Shown here piece by piece: positions 1-5,127 of a stretch of 9,070 bases of DNA. The DNA lies in NCBI GenBank assembly GCA_025964935.1, contig JAOPXW010000355.1, forward strand, positions 1 to 9,070, given 5' to 3'. How positions within the stretch are numbered: position 1 is the stretch's first letter; each line of letters opens with the position of its first letter. Below the pieces are notes generated by a model. That model worked only from the letters and a program-made list of their open reading frames with translations. It was not told the DNA's origin and searched no databases. The stretch is from Friedmanniella sp. Its GTDB lineage: Bacteria > Actinomycetota > Actinomycetes > Propionibacteriales > Propionibacteriaceae. A program made the translations under genes and the position numbers.

Positions 1-525
1 GCGAAGGCCTTCAGCGAGTTCTGGTACCGCAAGGCGCCGCAGCACCGGGTCGGCGAGCTGCAAAACATCACCAACTTCTTCCACCCGCTGGACATCGTGG
101 CCGAGTGGAACCGGGTGTACGGGCCCAACGGCTTCCTGCAGTATCAGTTCGTGGTGCCGTTCGCGGAGTCGGAGACGTTCAAGCGCTGCTTCGAGATGAT
201 CGTCAACTCGGGTCACCTCTCCTGCCTCAACGTGCTCAAGCGCTTCGGTCCGGGCAACGACGCACCGCTCTCCTTCCCGATGCCGGGCTGGACGCTGACC
301 GTGGACCTGCCGATCGAGGCGGGGCTGGAGCAGCTGTGCAACGCGCTCGACGAGCAGGTCGTCGGGGCCGGCGGTCGGGTCTACCTGGCCAAGGACTCCC
401 GCCTCAGCGCCACCCGGTTCCGGCAGATGTACCCGCGCCTGGAGGACTTCCTCGCCGTCCGACGGGACGTCGACCCGACCGGCCTGTTCAACTCCGACCT
501 CGCGCGCCGGCTGGAGCTGAGGTAG
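1..525 (+). CDS. dprE1: Decaprenylphosphoryl-beta-D-ribose 2'-oxidase DprE1, C-terminal part (5' end outside window)
   Basis: The reading frame is open from base 1 and ends at TAG 523-525, giving the last 174 residues of a protein of about 460. DprE1 is an FAD enzyme that oxidises the 2'-OH of decaprenyl-phosphoryl-ribose. DprE2 then reduces the keto product to the arabinose donor for cell-wall arabinan. The segment GFLQYQFV (126-149), the block LNVLKRFGPGN, APLSFPMPGW (271-291), AKDSR (388-402) and the ending RRLEL match Mycobacterium tuberculosis DprE1 as I recall it. The active-site lysine (K418 there) is AAG 391-393 and the tyrosine three residues before it is present. Thirty-one codons upstream, where the mycobacterial enzyme has Cys387, this protein has Thr (ACC 298-300). 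The FAD-binding N-domain is outside the window. The next gene is dprE2, 52 bp downstream, as in mycobacteria. Confidence 0.93.
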   Translation, partial: AKAFSEFWYRKAPQHRVGELQNITNFFHPLDIVAEWNRVYGPNGFLQYQFVVPFAESETFKRCFEMIVNSGHLSCLNVLKRFGPGNDAPLSFPMPGWTLTVDLPIEAGLEQLCNALDEQVVGAGGRVYLAKDSRLSATRFRQMYPRLEDFLAVRRDVDPTGLFNSDLARRLELR

Positions 526-567
526 GCGCCACCTCCTTCCCCCGGGCCCAGCCCGACCCCGCTCTCC

Positions 568-572
568 AGGAG
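568..572 (+). promoter_or_regulatory. Shine-Dalgarno sequence of dprE2
   Basis: AGGAG lies 5 nt before ATG 578 and 8 nt before the adjacent in-frame ATG 581. Either could be the start. The second gives the more usual spacing, so the annotated protein may be one residue shorter. Confidence 0.7.
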
Positions 573-577
573 AACCC

Positions 578-1336
578 ATGATGAACGCGCTCGGCGCACC
601 CCAGTCCCTGCTGCTGCTCGGCGGCACCTCCGACATCGCCGTCGCCGTGGCCCGGCGCTACGCCCGGCAGAGCCCCGGCCTGCGGGTCGTGCTGGCGGCC
701 CGGCCCACCGAGCGGCGTACGGCGGCCGCGGCTGAGCTCGGCGCCCTCGGGGCGCAGGTGAGCGAGGTCGACCTGGACGCCCGCGACCACGGCACCCACG
801 CCGCGACGATCGACGCCGCCTTCGCCGGCGGTGACGTCGACGTCGCCGTGCTGGCCTTCGGTCTGCTCGGCGACCCCGAGCAGGCGTGGCAGGATCCGGA
901 GACGGCCCTGGAGCTGGCCGAGGTGAACTTCGCGGCCCCGGTCCACCTGGGGGTGCTGCTGGCCAACAAGCTGCGGGCCCAGGCCCACGGCACGATCGTC
1001 GCGCTGTCCAGCGTCGCCGGCGAGCGGGTCCGCCGCTCCAACTTCGTCTACGGCGCGACCAAGGCCGGGTTCGACGGCTTCTTCCTGGGTCTCGGCGAGG
1101 CGCTGGCCGAGCACGGGGTCCGGGTCCTGGTCGTCCGACCGGGCTTCGTCAGGTCCAAGATGACCGAGGGCCTGGACAAGGCTCCCCTGTCGGTCACGCC
1201 GGACGAGGTGGCCGAGGCGACCATCGCCGCGGTGACGGCCAAGAAGGAGCTCATCTGGGTCCCCAACCCGATGCGGTTCGTCATGTCGGGCCTGCGGCAC
1301 GTCCCCCGCCCGCTGTTCCGCAAGCTCCCGATCTGA
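578..1336 (+). CDS. dprE2: Decaprenylphospho-beta-D-erythro-pentofuranosid-2-ulose 2-reductase DprE2
   Basis: This 252-residue short-chain dehydrogenase/reductase reduces the 2-keto intermediate made by DprE1 to decaprenyl-phosphoryl-arabinose using NAD(P)H, at the cytoplasmic face of the membrane. A Rossmann dinucleotide loop GGTSDIA is at residues 15-21, the SDR serine at 144-145 (ALSSVAGERVRR), and the catalytic Y158-x3-K162 in FVYGATKAG. Length, the AFGLLGD segment (93-99) and the C-terminal RKLPI match mycobacterial DprE2 (Rv3791) as I recall it. It lies 52 bp after dprE1 with its own AGGAG ribosome binding site, so co-transcription is likely. In mycobacteria the arabinosyltransferase aftA follows. 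Here a small ABM-family gene follows instead. ATG 581 is an alternative start. Confidence 0.93.
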   Translation: MMNALGAPQSLLLLGGTSDIAVAVARRYARQSPGLRVVLAARPTERRTAAAAELGALGAQVSEVDLDARDHGTHAATIDAAFAGGDVDVAVLAFGLLGDPEQAWQDPETALELAEVNFAAPVHLGVLLANKLRAQAHGTIVALSSVAGERVRRSNFVYGATKAGFDGFFLGLGEALAEHGVRVLVVRPGFVRSKMTEGLDKAPLSVTPDEVAEATIAAVTAKKELIWVPNPMRFVMSGLRHVPRPLFRKLPI

Positions 1337-1340
1337 CCCC

Positions 1341-1346
1341 TAGGAT
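1341..1346 (+). promoter_or_regulatory. Candidate -10 box (TAGGAT), or weak AGGA ribosome binding site, of the ABM gene
   Basis: TAGGAT ends 6 nt before ATG 1353, the spacing of a leaderless actinobacterial promoter. The same bases contain AGGA 7 nt from the ATG, so a weak Shine-Dalgarno reading is equally possible. No convincing -35 element is visible. The site lies in the 16-bp gap after dprE2. Confidence 0.4.
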
Positions 1347-1352
1347 CGGCCC

Positions 1353-1637
1353 ATGGTTCTTGAAGTCGCCCTGATCGACGTGACCGACGCCAAGGGGTTC
1401 GAGGCCGCCTACCGGCAGGCGCGGCCCGGGCTGGCCGGCACGGAGGGCTGTCGCTCGGTGCGGATGACCCGCGGCCTCGAGTCGCCGAACCGGTTCGTGC
1501 TGCTGGTGGAGTGGGACTCGGTCGAGGCCCACGAGATGAACTTCCGCCAGACGGACCGGTTCGCCCAGTGGCGCGGGGCCATCGGGCCCTTCTTCGCCGG
1601 CCCGCCGACCGTCGAGCACTTCACCGACGTCGTCTGA
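1353..1637 (+). CDS. Antibiotic biosynthesis monooxygenase (ABM)-family protein
   Basis: A complete 94-residue single-domain protein, the usual size for the dimeric alpha+beta ABM fold. The core pattern is a first strand VLEVALIDV, a helix beginning FEAAYRQARPGL (residues about 15-26), CRSVRMTRGLESPNRFVLLVEWDS (about 33-56) and a final FF-x-GPPTVEHF segment. The phrase RFVLLVEWDSVEAHE is typical of actinobacterial members annotated as ABM-domain proteins. The family includes cofactor-free quinol monooxygenases and heme-degrading enzymes, but nothing here fixes a substrate. It follows dprE2 by 16 bp on the same strand and may be read through from it. A candidate -10 or weak SD sits just before the ATG. 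Fold assignment is fairly sure; biochemical role unknown. Confidence 0.8.
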   Translation: MVLEVALIDVTDAKGFEAAYRQARPGLAGTEGCRSVRMTRGLESPNRFVLLVEWDSVEAHEMNFRQTDRFAQWRGAIGPFFAGPPTVEHFTDVV

Positions 1638-1643
1638 CCCGCA

Positions 1644-1675
1644 CCGCCGGGCGGCGCCCGTCGCGGGCACCGGCG
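1644..1675. terminator. GC-rich stem-loop between converging genes (candidate bidirectional terminator)
   Basis: An outer stem CGCCGG (1645-1650) pairs with CCGGCG (1670-1675). An inner stem GCCCG (1656-1660) pairs with CGGGC (1664-1668) around a TCG loop, with an asymmetric bulge between them. It lies between the stop of the ABM gene and the stop of the converging DinB-fold gene. There is no T-tract, so it is a terminator candidate only by position and stability. Confidence 0.35.
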
Positions 1676-1691
1676 TGGCCGCGGTTCGGGG

Positions 1692-2285
1692 TCAGTCCCA
1701 GCCCAGGGAGGACGCGCCGTCGGACTGTCCGGTGACGTCCCACAGGTGGTGCACCACGTCGTGCAGGAAGTACTGCAGCAGGGTGGTCACGGTGAACGCG
1801 GAGCCGTCCGAGCGGAGCCCGCGGCGGTCCTCCTGGCCGGCCCGCACACTCCCCACCAGGGCGAGGGTCCGCTGGGCCGCCGCCTCCAGCTGGTCGGCCA
1901 CCACCTCGGGATCCTGCTCGGCGTAGCGCTCCCGCACCGCGGTCTCGTCCTGGTCCCAGTTCGGGAACGTCGGCTCGTCCTGCTCCAGCAGGGCCCGCAG
2001 TCGGCCCTCGAACACCTCGAAGACGTCGCGGACGTGGGCCCCGTACTCCAGCGGTGACCAGACCCCCGGCTCGGGCCGGCGCTCCACCGCGGGGCTCGAC
2101 CGCAGGATTTGGGCCCACTCCTCGGCCGCCACGAACAGCCGCGGCCCGATGGCCGCCAGCGGGACCTCCCCGGCCGCCAGCCCGCAGTCGGGGCAGGGGC
2201 GCTCCAGGGTCCAGGTCCAGTCCTTGTCGTCCGGCACGACGGTGTCGCTCACCGGTCCGGCGGGGCTCTCGGGTGCGGGGTCCAC
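1692..2285 (-). CDS. DinB-fold (DinB/YfiT-like) putative metalloenzyme with N-terminal CPDCG motif
   Basis: A 197-residue protein from GTG 2285. The four-helix DinB/maleylpyruvate-isomerase-N type is suggested by W77-SPLEYGAH84-VRDVFEVF in the first half and HDVVHHLWDV near the end. H84, H175 and H179 form the expected metal-binding triad. The N-terminal region carries WTWTLERPCPDCG (C31, C34), a short Cys-pair that in relatives precedes the helical bundle. Members include thiol-dependent S-transferases and isomerases using mycothiol or bacillithiol, so a mycothiol-dependent role is possible but not shown. It is transcribed divergently from the carboxylase gene across a 151-bp gap and converges on the ABM gene. 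No Shine-Dalgarno is present and TACGCT lies 9 nt before the GTG. GTG at 2249 (residue 13) is an alternative start. Confidence 0.8.
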   Translation of the reverse strand: MDPAPESPAGPVSDTVVPDDKDWTWTLERPCPDCGLAAGEVPLAAIGPRLFVAAEEWAQILRSSPAVERRPEPGVWSPLEYGAHVRDVFEVFEGRLRALLEQDEPTFPNWDQDETAVRERYAEQDPEVVADQLEAAAQRTLALVGSVRAGQEDRRGLRSDGSAFTVTTLLQYFLHDVVHHLWDVTGQSDGASSLGWD

Positions 2286-2294
2286 ACCGGTCAG

Positions 2295-2300
2295 CGTACG
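2295..2300 (-). promoter_or_regulatory. Candidate -10 box (TACGCT) of the DinB-fold gene
   Basis: On the minus strand TACGCT ends 9 nt before GTG 2285. Actinobacterial -10 boxes follow TANNNT. With no ribosome binding site in the leader, a leaderless or nearly leaderless transcript is likely. No clear -35 is visible. Confidence 0.4.
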
Positions 2301-2358
2301 GGCGACCCGGGGAAGCGGACCCGGGACCTCCGTCCCGGCCCCGGCCGCGCGTGGTGGT

Positions 2359-2395
2359 TAGAGTACGCACCAGGTCGTTCGACCGTTCGTAACAT
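2359..2395 (+). promoter_or_regulatory. Candidate promoter/operator region of the carboxylase gene
   Basis: The divergent gap holds two TANNNT hexamers on the plus strand, TAGAGT (2359-2364) and TAACAT (2390-2395), either of which could serve as -10 for the leadered carboxylase mRNA. Between them lies an inverted repeat GGTCG-TT-CGACC (2373-2384), overlapping a direct repeat of GTTCG at 2377 and 2385. This could bind a regulator of the carboxylase, but no known operator was recognised and no good -35 is seen. Confidence 0.35.
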
Positions 2396-2421
2396 GTCGG
2401 GTGCCGGCCTGGGCGCCCGCG

Positions 2422-2427
2422 AGGAGG
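2422..2427 (+). promoter_or_regulatory. Shine-Dalgarno AGGAGG of the carboxylase gene
   Basis: A perfect AGGAGG lies 9 nt before GTG 2437 and decides the start in favour of this GTG over the upstream in-frame GTG 2401, which would place the SD inside the coding region. Protein homology also begins right after it ([16 protein letters not shown]). Confidence 0.85.
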
Positions 2428-2436
2428 ACTGGACAC

Positions 2437-3045
2437 GTGGGAATCAGCAAGGTGCTCGTCGCCAACCGGGGAGAGATCGCGGTCCGGGTGATCCGGGCGG
2501 CGGCCGATGCGGGGCTGGGCAGTGTTGCTGTGTACGCCGACGCCGACGCCGAGGCGCTGTTCGTCTCGCTGGCCGACGAGGCGTACGCGCTGGACGGGGC
2601 GACCCCGGCCCAGACCTACCTCGACGTGGCCAAGCTGCTGGACGTGGCGGCCCGGTCCGGGGCCGACGCCGTGCACCCGGGCTACGGCTTCCTGGCCGAG
2701 AACGCCTCCTTCGCCCAGGCGGTGCTGGACGCGGGCCTGGTGTGGATCGGTCCCCCGCCCGCGGCGATCGAGTCCCTCGGCGACAAGGTCAGGGCCCGCC
2801 ACATCGCGGAGAAGGTGGGGGCGCCGCTGGTGCCGGGCACCTCCGACCCGGTCGCGGACGCGACCGAGGTGGTGGCGTTCGCGGAGACGTACGGGCTGCC
2901 GATCGCGATCAAGGCCGCGTTCGGGGGCGGTGGGCGCGGACTGAAGGTGGCCCGGACCCTGGCCGAGGTCCCCGAGCTGTTCGAGTCCGCGACCCGGGAG
3001 GCCGTCACCGCCTTCGGCCGCGGGGAGTGCTTCGTCGAGCGCTAG
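2437..3045 (+). CDS. N-terminal fragment of the biotin carboxylase (ends at the internal TAG)
   Basis: This is what would be translated if the TAG terminates: 202 residues holding the biotin carboxylase N-domain and the first part of the ATP-grasp domain, including the glycine-rich loop. It lacks the catalytic EVNTR segment and the biotin carrier, so it cannot be an active carboxylase on its own. Start is GTG 2437 with AGGAGG 9 nt upstream. Confidence 0.55.
   Translation: MGISKVLVANRGEIAVRVIRAAADAGLGSVAVYADADAEALFVSLADEAYALDGATPAQTYLDVAKLLDVAARSGADAVHPGYGFLAENASFAQAVLDAGLVWIGPPPAAIESLGDKVRARHIAEKVGAPLVPGTSDPVADATEVVAFAETYGLPIAIKAAFGGGGRGLKVARTLAEVPELFESATREAVTAFGRGECFVER
3043..3045 (+). other. 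In-frame amber codon inside the biotin carboxylase ATP-grasp domain
   Basis: TAG replaces an expected tyrosine codon between conserved ECFVER and LDKPRHVE. The next base is C, generally the weakest context for termination, which makes some readthrough conceivable. TAG also ends dprE1 exactly where the family ends (523-525), so TAG is not globally reassigned in this genome. Confidence 0.95.
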
Positions 3046-4206
3046 CTGGACAAGCCGCGGCACGTCGAGACGCAGTGCCTGGCCGACCGCCACGGCAACG
3101 TCGTCGTCGTCTCGACCCGGGACTGCTCGCTGCAGCGACGGCACCAGAAGCTGGTCGAGGAGGCCCCGGCGCCCTTCCTGAGCCAGGCCCAGCTGACGCA
3201 GCTCTACACCGCGTCGAAGGCGATCCTGCTCGAGGCCGGCTACGTCGGCGCGGGGACCTGCGAGTTCCTCGTCGGCCAGGACGGCACCATCTCCTTCCTG
3301 GAGGTCAACACCCGCCTGCAGGTCGAGCACCCGGTCTCGGAGGAGGTCACCGGGCTGGACCTGGTGCGGGAGATGTTCCGGATCGCCGACGGCGAGGCCC
3401 TCGGCTACGGCGACCCCGACGTCCGCGGGCACTCCATCGAGTTCCGGATCAACGCCGAGGACGCGGGCCGCAACTTCATGCCGGCTCCGGGCACGCTGAC
3501 CGCCTGGCACGCGCCCGCCGGACCCGGGGTACGGGTCGACGAGGGCTACCTCGCCGGGATGACCGTCCCCGGCAGCTTCGACTCCCTGGTCGCCAAGGTC
3601 ATCGTCACCGGTGCGGACCGCCCCCAGGCCCTGGCCCGCTCCCGACGGGCTCTCGCCGAGCTCGTCGTGGAGGGCATGCCGACCGTGGTCCCCTTCCACC
3701 GGGCCGTGTTGGACCAGCCGGCGTTCACCGCCGCCGACGGCACGTTCGGGGTGCACACCCGCTGGATCGAGACCGAGTTCGAGAACACCATCCCGCCCTG
3801 GTCCGGAGTCGCCGCGGACGCCCCGGAGGCGGTCGGGAAGACCACCGTGGTGGTCGAGGTCAACGGGAAGCGGCTGCAGGTCGTGCTGCCCGGGGACCTG
3901 CGGGTGGGCACGAACGGTGCCGCACGGACGGCGAAGAAGCCGGCCCGGCGCAGCGGCGGCGGCGGGACCGCGGCGGCCGCGTCGGGGAACGCCCTGACCT
4001 CCCCGATGCAGGGCACCATCGTCAAGGTGGCCGTGGCCGAGGGTGACACCGTCGCCGCGGGTGACCTGGTCGTGGTGCTCGAGGCGATGAAGATGGAGCA
4101 GCCGCTCACCGCGCACCGGGCCGGCACCGTCACCGGGCTCAGCGCCGAGGTCGGGGCCACCGTCACCAGCGGTTCGACTCTCTGCGAGATCCTCGACCCG
4201 TCCTGA
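3046..4206 (+). CDS. C-terminal part of the biotin carboxylase/BCCP after the internal TAG
   Basis: The same frame stays open for 386 codons after the TAG and begins directly with conserved sequence (LDKPRHVE), with no start codon or ribosome binding site at that point. The first in-frame GTG is at 3364 and the first ATG at 3373, both well inside the ATP-grasp domain. A product started there would keep the biotin carboxylase C-domain and carrier domain but lack [10 protein letters not shown]. This region looks like the second half of one gene, not an independent gene. Confidence 0.5.
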   Translation: MDKPRHVETQCLADRHGNVVVVSTRDCSLQRRHQKLVEEAPAPFLSQAQLTQLYTASKAILLEAGYVGAGTCEFLVGQDGTISFLEVNTRLQVEHPVSEEVTGLDLVREMFRIADGEALGYGDPDVRGHSIEFRINAEDAGRNFMPAPGTLTAWHAPAGPGVRVDEGYLAGMTVPGSFDSLVAKVIVTGADRPQALARSRRALAELVVEGMPTVVPFHRAVLDQPAFTAADGTFGVHTRWIETEFENTIPPWSGVAADAPEAVGKTTVVVEVNGKRLQVVLPGDLRVGTNGAARTAKKPARRSGGGGTAAAASGNALTSPMQGTIVKVAVAEGDTVAAGDLVVVLEAMKMEQPLTAHRAGTVTGLSAEVGATVTSGSTLCEILDPS

Positions 4207-4286
4207 GCCGGGGTGATCGTGCCCGCCCAGGCTTAAAAGGTGGGTAAGAACGCCCCTTCGGGTAGGGCAATCCCCGCTCGACCGGG

Positions 4287-4292
4287 CAGACT
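4287..4292 (+). promoter_or_regulatory. Possible -10 box (CAGACT) of the membrane-protein gene
   Basis: CAGACT keeps the A at position 2 and the T at position 6 of TANNNT and ends 6 nt before ATG 4299. No Shine-Dalgarno is present. It is weaker than the other candidates because position 1 is C. The 92-bp gap also holds a small CCCC-TTCG-GGG-like hairpin around 4252-4262 and a GGGTAA at 4235-4240 without a matching -35. Confidence 0.3.
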
Positions 4293-4298
4293 CGACCC

Positions 4299-5117
4299 AT
4301 GGACCTCGTCGTGCTCTTGCTGCTCTTCCTGATCGTGGGCGGCGGCGTCGGGCTCTACCGTCGGCACGCCGTACGGCAGCGCGCCCGCCAGCAGCAGGTG
4401 GCCCTGGAGAACCAGCTCAGCACCTCCAGGCGCGCCGCGGACGAGGACGTGACCAAGTTCGGCGAGGAGCTGCAGCGGCTGGACAACGACGTGGCCGGGC
4501 ACGCCCTGGACGAGGCCATGCAGCAGGACTACCAGCGGGCCCTGGACGCCTACGAGGACTCCAAGTCCTCGCTGGACGCCGTGACCAAGCCGGACGAGAT
4601 CCGCCACGTCACCGAGATCCTCGAGGACGGCCGCTACGCCGTCGCTTGCGTCAAGGCGCGGATCGCCGGGCAGAAGCTGCCCGCCAAGCGCCCGCCGTGC
4701 TTCTTCAACCCGGCTCACGGGCCGTCCTCCCGGGACGTCGACTGGGCCCCGCCCGGCGGAGCCCAGCGGACCATCCCGGCATGCCCCGCCGACGCCGAGC
4801 GCGTCCTGGCCGGGGCCGACCCCTACATCCGGACCGTCCAGGTCGGCGCCCAGCGGGTCCCCTACTGGGAGGGCGGGCAGGCGTACGCCCCCTGGGCCCA
4901 GGGCTACTACAGCCGCTGGGGTGGCAGCGACATGCTCTCCGGCGTACTGATCGGCAGCATGCTGTTCGGTGGCATGGGCAACGTGTTCGGCGGCGTCGGC
5001 GACGGCATCGGCGGCATGATGGACGGGATCGGCGGCGGCTTCGAGGGCATCGGCGAGGGCCTGGGTGACATCGGCTCCGGCATCGGCGACATGTTCGGCG
5101 ACCTCTTCGACGGCTGA
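4299..5117 (+). CDS. Uncharacterised membrane-anchored protein with coiled coil, CFFNPxHGPS motif and acidic glycine-rich tail
   Basis: I do not recognise a named family. The 272-residue protein begins with a short hydrophobic segment (residues 3-19, VVLLLLFLIVGGG) followed by YRRHAVRQRAR, which suggests an N-terminal anchor with the positive side in the cytoplasm. Residues about 28-110 are Gln/Glu/Arg/Leu-rich and probably helical or coiled coil. A compact central module has C134-FFNPAHGPS, DVDWAPPGG, C162, RVPYW (186-190) and YAPWAQGYY. C134, H140 and C162 could be structural or metal ligands. From residue 207 to the end there is no Lys or Arg but nine Asp/Glu and many glycines, in repeated aliphatic-Gly-acid units. 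No SD precedes ATG 4299. It follows the carboxylase by 92 bp and ends 10 bp from the converging sirtuin. Envelope role is inference only. Confidence 0.8.
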   Translation: MDLVVLLLLFLIVGGGVGLYRRHAVRQRARQQQVALENQLSTSRRAADEDVTKFGEELQRLDNDVAGHALDEAMQQDYQRALDAYEDSKSSLDAVTKPDEIRHVTEILEDGRYAVACVKARIAGQKLPAKRPPCFFNPAHGPSSRDVDWAPPGGAQRTIPACPADAERVLAGADPYIRTVQVGAQRVPYWEGGQAYAPWAQGYYSRWGGSDMLSGVLIGSMLFGGMGNVFGGVGDGIGGMMDGIGGGFEGIGEGLGDIGSGIGDMFGDLFDG

Positions 5118-5127
5118 CCGCCCGCGC

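Larger units (their letters stand above)
2437..4206 (+). pseudogene. accA3: Acetyl/propionyl-CoA carboxylase alpha chain (biotin carboxylase + biotin carrier), interrupted by in-frame TAG
   Basis: If read through, this is a 589-codon AccA3-type alpha subunit. It carboxylates its own biotin with ATP and bicarbonate and passes CO2 to AccD-type partners, making malonyl- or methylmalonyl-CoA for lipid synthesis. In order: the N-domain with [15 protein letters not shown] (7-20) and [10 protein letters not shown] (80-89); ATP-grasp with K117, K159 and the GGGGRG loop (163-168); catalytic [10 protein letters not shown] (289-298); the C-domain with [18 protein letters not shown]; a basic and Ala/Gly-rich linker; and the carrier domain with EAMKME, biotinyl Lys552. 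Codon 203 is TAG (3043-3045), in [18 protein letters not shown], where Mycobacterium AccA3 has Tyr as I recall it. TAC to TAG is one base. No other lesion is seen and the frame is unchanged, so there is no general decay. Such alpha chains are usually essential. Error, recent mutation or readthrough are all open. Confidence 0.9.

Noticed and set aside
2401..2436. GTG 2401 as the carboxylase start
   Set aside because: The perfect AGGAGG at 2422-2427 would be coding, and homology begins at the GTG it serves (2437).
3043..3045. Pyrrolysine or programmed frameshift as explanation of the internal TAG
   Set aside because: The frame is the same on both sides, so no frameshift is needed. Tyr is expected at the site, no downstream recoding hairpin was evident, and pyrrolysine systems are not expected in this type of organism.
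2109..4046. A long plus-strand frame overlapping the carboxylase gene
   Set aside because: It is shifted relative to the conserved carboxylase frame, is Arg/Gly/Pro-rich with no motif, and also spans the divergent promoter. It is a composition shadow and does not offer a frameshift explanation for the internal TAG.
1621..4116. A very long open frame on the minus strand opposite the DinB gene, the promoter gap and the carboxylase
   Set aside because: It runs across the real DinB gene in another frame and antisense to the carboxylase, with low-complexity Arg/Gly/Asp/His-rich composition and no recognisable domain. Long spurious frames are normal in very GC-rich coding DNA.
4233..4265. GGGTAA/GGGTAG as alternative-sigma (SigF/SigB-type) promoters before the membrane-protein gene
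   Set aside because: No GTTT-like -35 is found at the required distance upstream of either.
4968..5114. Glycine-rich DNA as a minisatellite repeat
   Set aside because: The GGC/ATC/GAC codons give repeated protein units, but the nucleotide sequence has no exact repeating period. It reads as ordinary coding sequence for a low-complexity tail.
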